This document shows, piece by piece, positions 5,089 through 11,264 of a DNA stretch of 11,264 nt. The number at the start of each line of letters is the position of its first letter. Position 1 is the first letter of the stretch. Source of the DNA: CAYTLQ01 sp964438715. Its GTDB lineage: Bacteria > Bacteroidota > Ignavibacteria > Ignavibacteriales > Ignavibacteriaceae. Below the pieces are notes generated by a model, which worked only from the letters and a program-made list of their open reading frames with translations, was not told where the DNA came from and made no database searches. A program made the translations under genes and the position numbers. The stretch covers positions 1 through 11,264 of the forward strand of contig CAYTLQ010000291.1 of NCBI GenBank assembly GCA_964438715.1, given 5' to 3'.

Positions 5089-7557
5089 TTATTTTACCAC
5101 AAGATTCAGAATTTTGTTTGCTACGAAAATTTCTTTTATTAGTTCTTTTCCCTCAAGATGCTTTTTTATATTCTCGGTATTATTTACAATTGCCATTACT
5201 TCTTCCTTTGTGGCGTTTAACGGTGCAGTAATTGTTCCACGCATTTTTCCATTAATCTGAATTGCGACATTAACAGAATCTTCAATTAATGCTTTCTCAT
5301 CAACATTAAACCATACAGGACTTGCGAACAACGACCGTTCCTTGCCTATAATCTGCCAGCATTCCTCAGCGAGATGCGGCGCAAGAGGTCCAAGCATAAC
5401 TGCGAGTCTTTCTAATGTGTATGCCTGAAGCTCAGAACGACAATGAGTAAGATTTTTCGTAATGTCGTTTAACAATTCCATTAATGCAGCTATGGCAGTG
5501 TTAAACCGAAGATTTTGTAATTCTGTATTTAATTTATGCAGGGTTTGGTTAACTTTCCGGTAAACTATCTTTTCTGCATCATTTAAAGTATCAATAACAA
5601 ATTGCTCGGGAACAAGAATGCCCGTGAATTTATTTTCGTACTGTTTATATAATTCATACACACGGATAACAAATCTCTCTGTACCGGCAATTCCCTTATC
5701 GCTCCAGTCTCCGCCCATCTCAAACGGACCCATAAACATAAGATAAAGCCTGAATACATCAGAACCGGATTTATTGATGAATTCATCAGGGTTCACAACA
5801 TTACCCCTCGATTTTGACATCTTGGCGCCTTGATTGGTGATTGTACCCTGATGTACAAGCGTCTGAAACGGCTCGTTACTTTCGACCATTCCAAGATCTC
5901 TGATAAATTTATGAATAAAACGGGCATAGAGAAGATGCATTGTTGCGTGCTCTGCACCGCCAATATACATATTAACAGGTGTCCAGTTTTTTGCACGGGC
6001 AGTATCGAACATTACTCCTTCAATGTGAGGATTAAGAAAACGCAGATAATACCAGGAGGAATCAACAAATGTATCCATAGTATCCGGATCGCGTTTTGCC
6101 GGTTTACTACATTTTGGACAAGTGGTATTAATAAAATCCTCACAACCCGCGAGCGGTGACTCACCTGTTGGCTTGAAAGCAACATCATACGGCAACTCGA
6201 CAGGAAGAGAATCAAACGGTACTGGAACTTCACCACAATCAGGACAATGCACTATTGGAATGGGTGTGCCCCAATAACGCTGTCGAGATATGAGCCAATC
6301 GCGTAGGCGGTAATTTACTTTTCGCTGGCCTGTTCCCTGTTTCTCCAGTTCAGAAATTATTTTTTCCTTAAATACCGCCGAATCCATACCGTTATAGTTA
6401 CCGGAATTTATCATCGTGCCATCTTCAGTATAAGCGGTTTCGAGAGGTGAATCCGGTTCTGTACCGGGCTGAAGTATTACTTTTTTTACGGGCAGATTGA
6501 ACTTAGTTGCAAATTCAAAATCTCGCTCATCGTGAGCCGGTACCGCCATAACACATCCGGTACCATAAGTGAGTAAAACATAATCGGAAATCCATATTGG
6601 TATTTTCTCATTGTTTACCGGATTAACGGCAAATGCACCTAGAGGCACTCCCGTTTTTTCTCTTACCGTAGAGGTTCGTTCAATCTCTGTTAAAGTTTTT
6701 ATCTTCTCTCTGTATTCCGCAACACCTTGTCGGTATTCATCGGTAACAAGTTTATCAACCAATGGATGTTCGGGTGCAAGAACCATATAGGTTACTCCAA
6801 ACAATGTATCGGGACGGGTGGTAAATACTCTTATTGTTTCATCCATACCGGATACGCGAAAATTAACCTCAGCGCCGGTGCTCTTTCCTATCCAGTTCCT
6901 CTGCATTGTTTTAGTTTTTTCAGGCCAAATAATTGTATCAAGCCCATCAAGCAGTTGTTCTGCATAAGCAGTAATTTTAAAGAACCATTGTGTAAGGTTT
7001 TTTTGAATTACGATACTCCCGCATCGTTCACAGACGCCATCAGCTTCGACTTGTTCGTTCGCCAAAACAGTATTACACGATGTACACCAATTAACAGGTG
7101 CATTCTTACGATACGCAAGACCCCGTTCATAAAGCTTTAAAAACAGCCACTGATTCCAGCGGTAATATTCGGGCACGCAGGTCATAAGTTCAGCGTCCCA
7201 GTCGTACATACAACCCATCCGTTTTAACTGCTCCCGAATATCTTCAATATTTTTCATCGTGCTGTCGTAGGGGTGTACGCCCGTTTTAATTGCATAATTT
7301 TCTGCAGGAAGTCCAAATGCATCATAACCCATTGGCTCAAATACATTGTACCCCCGAAGCTTCATAAATCTTGCCCAGCTATCGGCAGGTCCATAATTAT
7401 ACCAGTGTCCGCAGTGTAGTTTTGCCCCCGAAGGATATATGAACATTACGAGGGAATAAATATTCTTATCGGAAGAGTCAAAATTGGTTTTGTAAACTTT
7501 CTCTTCTTCCCAGAACTTCTGCCATTTACTTTCAATTTCTTTAAAGGGGTAGCGCAT
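5089..7557 (-). CDS. leuS: Leucyl-tRNA synthetase
   Basis: LeuS, a cytoplasmic class I enzyme, charges tRNA-Leu and hydrolyses mis-acylated products. The 822-aa protein is complete and of normal bacterial length. The HIGH-type signature is H48-C-G-H51 within PSGAKLHCGHW. A zinc ribbon follows (C158, C161, C176, C179). The CP1 editing domain shows FTTRPDTLFG (245-254) and the conserved editing Asp at D343 in AVPAHDERD. A second four-Cys cluster (C438, C441, C480, C483) precedes DTFVDSSWYYLRF. The KMSKS loop is exact at 579-583. The anticodon-binding helical domain and the small C-terminal tRNA-binding domain (about 760-822, INGKMRG) complete it. No Shine-Dalgarno precedes ATG 7555-7557, and the next genes on either side are on the opposite strand, so it is probably monocistronic. 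A TAAATTTG box lies 35 bp upstream. I see no T-box leader. Confidence 0.98.
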   Translation of the reverse strand: MRYPFKEIESKWQKFWEEEKVYKTNFDSSDKNIYSLVMFIYPSGAKLHCGHWYNYGPADSWARFMKLRGYNVFEPMGYDAFGLPAENYAIKTGVHPYDSTMKNIEDIREQLKRMGCMYDWDAELMTCVPEYYRWNQWLFLKLYERGLAYRKNAPVNWCTSCNTVLANEQVEADGVCERCGSIVIQKNLTQWFFKITAYAEQLLDGLDTIIWPEKTKTMQRNWIGKSTGAEVNFRVSGMDETIRVFTTRPDTLFGVTYMVLAPEHPLVDKLVTDEYRQGVAEYREKIKTLTEIERTSTVREKTGVPLGAFAVNPVNNEKIPIWISDYVLLTYGTGCVMAVPAHDERDFEFATKFNLPVKKVILQPGTEPDSPLETAYTEDGTMINSGNYNGMDSAVFKEKIISELEKQGTGQRKVNYRLRDWLISRQRYWGTPIPIVHCPDCGEVPVPFDSLPVELPYDVAFKPTGESPLAGCEDFINTTCPKCSKPAKRDPDTMDTFVDSSWYYLRFLNPHIEGVMFDTARAKNWTPVNMYIGGAEHATMHLLYARFIHKFIRDLGMVESNEPFQTLVHQGTITNQGAKMSKSRGNVVNPDEFINKSGSDVFRLYLMFMGPFEMGGDWSDKGIAGTERFVIRVYELYKQYENKFTGILVPEQFVIDTLNDAEKIVYRKVNQTLHKLNTELQNLRFNTAIAALMELLNDITKNLTHCRSELQAYTLERLAVMLGPLAPHLAEECWQIIGKERSLFASPVWFNVDEKALIEDSVNVAIQINGKMRGTITAPLNATKEEVMAIVNNTENIKKHLEGKELIKEIFVANKILNLVVK

Positions 7558-7591
7558 ATCGACTTTTGGTTTTATTAACTGAAATAAAATT

Positions 7592-7599
7592 CAAATTTA
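7592..7599 (-). promoter_or_regulatory. Candidate -7 box of the leuS promoter
   Basis: The minus strand reads TAAATTTG, matching the Bacteroidota TAnnTTTG element, 34-42 bases before the leuS ATG. It would give a leader of about 30 nt. A matching -33 TTTG at the standard distance is not evident, so the call rests on one box and its position. Confidence 0.35.
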
Positions 7600-7950
7600 C
7601 CGAAAAGTAAAAGTATTTTAAAGCCTTTAGCTGTTTGCCTTTTACCGGATTATCCAATATTATCTCCCACACTAACGGCCATTCCGTAACAGCCTGATGA
7701 ATCTTTTATATTTCTTTCCATTATTTTTCCGGTTGTTTTCAAATGGGTGATATGTCTTGACTGATTCCTATCCTAACCATGACCAATCTTTGTTTCACCC
7801 TAGTTTACTATGTGGTCTTTTACTGCATTGAAAAAAGAGAACGGGTAAAATTTCGTGATGAATGGTAAAAAACAGAAGTTGAAGGATAGAACAAAAAAGA
7901 GTCTAACCGTATCTAAACCACTGATAACAAAAATTATTCAGAATTTTTTT
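7600..7950. other. Gene-free spacer between divergent leuS and the secreted-protein gene
   Basis: About 400 bp separate the two divergent start codons. I find no tRNA, no tandem or inverted repeat of note, and no reading frame with coding character. A 67-codon frame beginning at 7855 runs into the downstream gene in another register and lacks support. The stretch presumably carries the promoter of the 7964 gene, but I see no convincing pair of boxes. An unrecognised small RNA or riboswitch cannot be excluded by eye. Confidence 0.5.
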
Positions 7951-7963
7951 GAAAGGATGAGAG

Positions 7964-8557
7964 ATGCGGAAATTGTACTTTTATTTATTTCTTGTTGTAT
8001 TTGGTTCGGCGGTAGTGTTTGCACAGGACTCGCCGGAAAAACAACTGAAAAAACTTGAAGGTGATGTTCAGGAAATTATTGTTAAGACTGATAAAGGATC
8101 GGTTACATTAAAGGGTGATGATGCAAAAAAAATGTTTAAGAAGATGAAGAGAAAGTCGCCAATGGCAATTCTGGATCATGAATTTGACTTTAAAGAGCCT
8201 TTTTTATTCTTCGATGGTGACTCAGGCGTTTTTAGTAAAACCATTATAATTAATGGTGATACTGTTTTTTTGAACGGCAAACATAAACCACACATAGATA
8301 TCGACTCTTTACTTAAGGATATGAAAGTATTTAAAGACCACAATTCACTTAAATTTCACTGGCAGGGTGAGGCAGATGAAGAAGGAGCCGAGAAAGTAGT
8401 AATAGTAACAGATGATGATGAAGATGTTTCTGTTGAGACATATACAGGAAAAGATGCTGAAAAAAAACTTGATGAGTTGAATAAAGACAGCGATGAAAAG
8501 GATAAAAAGACAAAGGTGATTATACTGAACAAGAAAAAGAAAGATAAAACGAATTAA
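7964..8557 (+). CDS. Secreted, highly charged protein of unknown function
   Basis: I do not recognise this 197-aa protein. The N-terminus is a clear Sec signal peptide: MRK, a hydrophobic core YFYLFLVVFGSAVVF, and a likely cleavage after A20 (VFA|QDS). There is no lipobox Cys, and the mature protein contains no cysteine. The body has a KTDKGSVTLKGDDAKKMFKKMK stretch, a middle part with FLFFDGDSG and IIINGDTVFLNGKHK that reads like beta strands, and a strongly acidic then lysine-rich tail (about 135-197: DEEGAEK, TDDDEDV, KKKKDK). Such mixed-charge tails are usually flexible. ATG 7964 is preceded by AAAGGA at a 6-base spacing, one of the best ribosome-binding sites in the window, and it places the signal peptide at the N-terminus. 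The gene stands alone, ends at a hairpin terminator, and is convergent with mnmA. A periplasmic or surface location is inference. Confidence 0.85.
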   Translation: MRKLYFYLFLVVFGSAVVFAQDSPEKQLKKLEGDVQEIIVKTDKGSVTLKGDDAKKMFKKMKRKSPMAILDHEFDFKEPFLFFDGDSGVFSKTIIINGDTVFLNGKHKPHIDIDSLLKDMKVFKDHNSLKFHWQGEADEEGAEKVVIVTDDDEDVSVETYTGKDAEKKLDELNKDSDEKDKKTKVIILNKKKKDKTN

Positions 8558-8584
8558 GCTTTCAGCCTCCAGCGAAAGAACGAT

Positions 8585-8617
8585 AAACCACCGGAAGAAG
8601 TAAACTGCCGGTGGTTT
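8585..8617. terminator. Bidirectional hairpin terminator between the secreted-protein gene and mnmA
   Basis: AAACCACCGG (8585-8594) pairs perfectly with CCGGTGGTTT (8608-8617) around a 13-base loop. On the plus strand the stem is followed by TATTATTTATT, giving a recognisable intrinsic terminator 27 bp after the stop codon at 8555-8557. It also lies downstream of mnmA on the other strand, where the T-run is poorer. Confidence 0.8.
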
Positions 8618-8687
8618 TATTATTTATTCGCAAATTTTCCGGTACAATAATGCATTGATCATAATTATAGTTCGGATACGCTACTAT

Positions 8688-9758
8688 TTAGTCTGCAATA
8701 ATTCCTCCGGCAAAGCAAATATCATTTTCATAAAAAACTGCAAACTGTCCCGGAGCTATGCCTTTTTCCGGGGTATCAATTGTAACCTGTCCTTCATTTT
8801 CACCCGTCAAAAGTAAAGATGCATTGAAGAATTTTGCGCCGTGCCGGATTTTCACACGAATATTATGGCGATTTTCCGGAGCCGGTGAAATCCAGTTTAT
8901 TTCCTTAACTGTGAAAGAGACCCTTTCCATTCCCGGAATGTCCTTAAGTTGAGAAATGTAAACAATGTTTTGTTCAACATCTTTCTTTACAACATACCAA
9001 GGTCCTCCGCTTAGTCCCAGTCCTGATCGTTGTCCAATTGTATAAAAATAATATCCATCGTGAACACCAAGCTTTTTACCGGAGTTTATTTCAACAATAT
9101 CGCCCTTCATTATCCCAAGATGAAATTTCAAAAACTCTTTAAATTGAATCTGTCCGAGAAAACAAATTCCCTGACTATCCTTGCGTGCCATATTCGGCAG
9201 ATTATAATTTTCTGCCAATCGCCGGATTTCCTTTTTCGTAAATCTGCCTATTGGAAATAATGCGCGTTCGAACTGATCTTTTTTCATATAAGCGAGAAAA
9301 TAGGTCTGGTCTTTAACAGGATCGGGGGAAAGTGTCAATAATTTTCTTCCGTTTTCTTCCCGAAGCCACGCGTAATGCCCCGATGCTACCTTTTCAAATG
9401 ATCCATCAATTTTATCATAAAACTCGCCAAATTTTATAAGCCGATTACAGTACATATCGGGATTTGGTGTTCTCCCGGCTTTCACTTCGCGAATGGTATA
9501 GGAAACAACTTTTTCCCAATACTCCGTCTGCAGGGGAATAACTTCAAGAGGAACACCAGCATTTTTACAAACACCGCGCGCATATTCCAGATCTTCTTCC
9601 CATGGACAATCACCAAGAAAGGAGAACTCATCCTGAAGCCAGATCTTTAAATAAAATGCAGTGACATCATGACCCTCATCCTTAAGTAGTCGTAATGCGA
9701 CGGAACTATCCACTCCGCCGGAGAGTAACACCGCTATTTTCATTTTAGAATTATTCAT
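8688..9758 (-). CDS. mnmA: tRNA-specific 2-thiouridylase MnmA
   Basis: MnmA installs the 2-thio group on wobble uridine 34 of tRNAs for Lys, Glu and Gln, using ATP and sulfur delivered by a relay or a desulfurase. The 356-aa protein has the usual length. It carries the PP-loop SGGVDSS at 13-19, the first catalytic Cys C104 in NPDMYCNRLIKFG, the D-Q-T-Y-F motif at 150-154, and the second catalytic Cys C199 in DSQGICFLG. The C-terminal part has the usual beta-barrel region with YTIGQRSGLGLSGGPWYV and APGQFAVFY. Two starts are possible, ATG 9756-9758 and ATG 9741-9743 (MKIAVLLSGG). A TAAATTTG box at 9763-9770 would start transcription near 9757, which favours the second start or a leaderless first one. 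The extra five residues are not conserved-looking. Confidence 0.96.
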   Translation of the reverse strand: MNNSKMKIAVLLSGGVDSSVALRLLKDEGHDVTAFYLKIWLQDEFSFLGDCPWEEDLEYARGVCKNAGVPLEVIPLQTEYWEKVVSYTIREVKAGRTPNPDMYCNRLIKFGEFYDKIDGSFEKVASGHYAWLREENGRKLLTLSPDPVKDQTYFLAYMKKDQFERALFPIGRFTKKEIRRLAENYNLPNMARKDSQGICFLGQIQFKEFLKFHLGIMKGDIVEINSGKKLGVHDGYYFYTIGQRSGLGLSGGPWYVVKKDVEQNIVYISQLKDIPGMERVSFTVKEINWISPAPENRHNIRVKIRHGAKFFNASLLLTGENEGQVTIDTPEKGIAPGQFAVFYENDICFAGGIIAD

Positions 9759-9762
9759 AATA

Positions 9763-9770
9763 CAAATTTA
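9763..9770 (-). promoter_or_regulatory. Candidate -7 box of an mnmA promoter
   Basis: The minus strand reads TAAATTTG, matching TAnnTTTG. It lies in the 60-bp gap between the cold-shock-domain gene and mnmA. A TTTG upstream is 25 bases away rather than the usual 19-21. If real, it would uncouple mnmA from the upstream pair and place the transcript start within a few bases of the first ATG. Confidence 0.35.
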
Positions 9771-9818
9771 CGAATCGTTTTTTCGCGGAAAGAGGCAAAT
9801 AACTGCCTTACGATATTT

Positions 9819-10382
9819 TTATATTTCGGCTTCCCGTCTTTTTATAAACTGCTGTACTTCTTCTAACCAGAATGGCGGTGCGGAAGAATTGGTCAGTTTT
9901 TCAATTTCGAGTATTTCCGAGAATACGAGTAACTCTGATGTACTCAAATATGGTAGTATTGTTGTGGGTAAAGACCTGATCTTCGATGATCGAAGTACAG
10001 TTTCAATTTCTGCACTCGATAGAGTATCCAACTGTCTCAATTCATCAAACACATACAGCAAATCAAAGAGGTTTGTTTTTCCACCGTTAAACTCTGAAAT
10101 AATTTTCTCTTTAAACGATGGAATAAGCGATGTTGGAACATCCTTCACGGAATACCAAATCTGCTCTGCTTTTCTTTTCCCATCTTGTCTCTGTCGCGAA
10201 ACAAAATACACAATAAACTCTCCCCTCTTCATCTTCTGTAGTTTTTCGAGAAAATCTTCCTTTTTTATTTGTGTAAAATGAAAAAATACATCTCCGGGAT
10301 AATGAAGACTTTTAAGAAACCCAAAACCTTTTTCGTCTATTTTTTTTACTCGGCAAAAGTCCAGCAATACGATATCATTCAT
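9819..10382 (-). CDS. Cold-shock-like domain protein with helical C-terminal region
   Basis: The 187-aa protein has an OB-fold nucleic-acid-binding start resembling the cold-shock domain. KGFGFL (18-23) corresponds to the RNP1 motif and VFFHFTQI (32-39) to RNP2, with FIVYFVSRQRQDGKRKAEQIW (57-77) as the later strands. Classic cold-shock proteins are about 70 aa; here roughly 100 further residues follow, rich in Leu, Ser and Glu, predicted by eye to be mostly helical and with no family I recognise. The start codon lies inside the 3' end of the aldehyde dehydrogenase gene (8-bp overlap including its TGA), preceded by AGGATACGGGAA, so translation is probably coupled. RNA or single-stranded DNA binding in the cytoplasm is inferred from the N-terminal motifs alone. 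The function of the C-terminal half is unknown. Confidence 0.8.
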   Translation of the reverse strand: MNDIVLLDFCRVKKIDEKGFGFLKSLHYPGDVFFHFTQIKKEDFLEKLQKMKRGEFIVYFVSRQRQDGKRKAEQIWYSVKDVPTSLIPSFKEKIISEFNGGKTNLFDLLYVFDELRQLDTLSSAEIETVLRSSKIRSLPTTILPYLSTSELLVFSEILEIEKLTNSSAPPFWLEEVQQFIKRREAEI

Positions 10383-11264
10383 TTCCCGTATCCTGTTTTC
10401 TGCTAAATGACTTCAGATAGATAGGTAAAATTTTGAAAAACCCCTCAAATCTGCTTCGTATGTTACTGCCATAAAGAAAATTCAAACCGCCAAGCAATCC
10501 GTCATAAACTTTTTTTGAATAAGGATACCACCAAATATTCTTTGGCAGAAAGTGCAATAAATCATTAACAACTACTCTAGGTTGAGTCATAGATTCAAGT
10601 CCTAATCTTCCATGAGTTCTGCCGTAGCTGGAGTTTTTAAATCCTCCCCAGGGTGTTTCCGCCAATCCGTGGCTCATCAGATGGTCATTGATTGTAACCG
10701 TACCTGCTTCGATGCGCGACGCAATATTATTGGCTTTTTTAATATCAGATGACCAGACAGATGCAGTTAATCCCAAATCGGAGTTATTTGTTTTCGCAAT
10801 GGCTTCATCAATGGAATCAAACACATCAACCGCAATTACGGGACCGAATGTTTCTTCATTTATTGTTACCATCGAAGTATTAACATTTTCAATTATGACC
10901 AATGGATGGAAGAGTCCTTTGCCTTTATCATTGCCTGTTATGTCAACTGTAAAAATTTGACCGCCCTTGTTTTCAGCATCCTGAATATGTTCTTTAACTT
11001 TATCGAGTTGAGATTGAGTAGTCATACAACCTATATCGGTCATAAAATCTTTATCCTCACCAATTCGAAGCTTTGCGGCTTCGGCTTTCAGCAAATCTAC
11101 AAACTCTTTATAAATAAATCTGTCAACATAGATCCGTTCAACGCCGCCGCAAGACTGTCCCGAGTTCGAAAATCCAGCCCATAAAGCACCTCCAACTGCT
11201 CTCTTCAGGTCTGCATCCCTACAAACAATCATTGCATCATTCCCTCCTAGTTCCAGCGATATAG
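10375..11264 (-). CDS. Aldehyde dehydrogenase family protein (N-terminal part outside window)
   Basis: This is the C-terminal catalytic portion (about 295 residues) of an NAD(P)+-dependent aldehyde dehydrogenase; the frame is open to the right edge. The visible part begins ISLELGGND, whose Glu (visible residue 4) is the general base. The nucleophile Cys is visible residue 38 in NSGQSCGGVERIYV, 34 residues later, the spacing seen between E268 and C302 of classical enzymes. NEETFGPVIAV and PWGGFKNSSYGRTHG follow, as in the family. After the usual end of the fold there is an extra tail of about 70 residues (FLPKNIWWYPYSKKVYDGLL and onward), aromatic and basic, possibly membrane-associating. The Met at 11230-11232 is internal, because the ELGG motif precedes it in frame. 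The substrate cannot be told from this fragment. It overlaps the cold-shock-domain gene downstream. Confidence 0.93.
   Translation of the reverse strand, partial: ISLELGGNDAMIVCRDADLKRAVGGALWAGFSNSGQSCGGVERIYVDRFIYKEFVDLLKAEAAKLRIGEDKDFMTDIGCMTTQSQLDKVKEHIQDAENKGGQIFTVDITGNDKGKGLFHPLVIIENVNTSMVTINEETFGPVIAVDVFDSIDEAIAKTNNSDLGLTASVWSSDIKKANNIASRIEAGTVTINDHLMSHGLAETPWGGFKNSSYGRTHGRLGLESMTQPRVVVNDLLHFLPKNIWWYPYSKKVYDGLLGGLNFLYGSNIRSRFEGFFKILPIYLKSFSRKQDTGNE

Noticed and set aside
5830..6159. Plus-strand frames antisense to leuS (for example 109 codons here and 137 codons at 6727-7140)
   Set aside because: leuS is complete and richly supported on the other strand; these are antisense shadows without coding features.
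7558..7963. T-box or other tRNA-sensing leader upstream of leuS
   Set aside because: The probable leader is only about 30 nt, and I find neither a T-box consensus sequence nor a specifier stem in the spacer.
7855..8058. 67-codon plus-strand frame ahead of the secreted-protein gene
   Set aside because: It overlaps the signal-peptide gene in another frame, has no ribosome-binding site of its own and shows no recognisable domain. The AAAGGA at 7951 serves ATG 7964 instead.
11230..11232. ATG as the real start of the aldehyde dehydrogenase gene
   Set aside because: The conserved ELGG catalytic motif lies upstream in the same frame, so this Met is internal and the gene continues past the window edge.

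Overview
The window looks like ordinary chromosome from an AT-rich, probably Gram-negative bacterium, most plausibly a member of the Bacteroidota/FCB assemblage. Three observations suggest this. Several genes have no Shine-Dalgarno sequence. TAnnTTTG-like boxes, the Bacteroidota -7 element, lie just upstream of leuS, mnmA and mtgA. A secreted protein and a membrane-anchored peptidoglycan polymerase imply a peptidoglycan-containing envelope. No rRNA is present, so the phylum assignment is inference.

Layout. Positions 1-2044 (minus strand) hold the N-terminal two thirds of mfd, the transcription-repair coupling factor, which runs off the left edge. Between mfd and the next gene lies a 470-bp non-coding insertion (2157-2626). 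It has perfect 12-bp terminal inverted repeats and perfect 9-bp flanking direct repeats, and it is filled with short hairpins and repeated modules; this is the most unusual object in the window. From 2774 to 4970 (plus strand) runs a tightly overlapping three-gene cluster: a monofunctional peptidoglycan glycosyltransferase (mtgA), an AlbA_2/Schlafen-type putative ATP-binding protein with a C-terminal winged helix, and an eIF2B-fold protein in which the usual catalytic cysteine is serine. A strong hairpin (5040-5067) separates it from the convergent leuS (5089-7557, minus), a complete leucyl-tRNA synthetase. A gene-free stretch of about 400 bp follows, then a small secreted, highly charged protein of unknown function (7964-8557, plus). 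A hairpin terminator (8585-8617) lies between that gene and the convergent mnmA (8688-9758, minus), a tRNA 2-thiouridylase. Upstream of mnmA on the same strand are a 187-aa protein with an N-terminal cold-shock-like domain (9819-10382) and an aldehyde dehydrogenase (10375 to the right edge, partial). These last two overlap by 8 bp and are probably co-transcribed.

Most genes are housekeeping: repair coupling, tRNA charging, tRNA wobble thiolation and cell wall polymerisation. The parts worth a second look are the miniature inverted-repeat element, the eIF2B-like protein in its AlbA_2/MtgA operon, and the cold-shock-domain protein coupled to the aldehyde dehydrogenase. I found no CRISPR array, tRNA, rRNA, phage gene or recognisable transposase.
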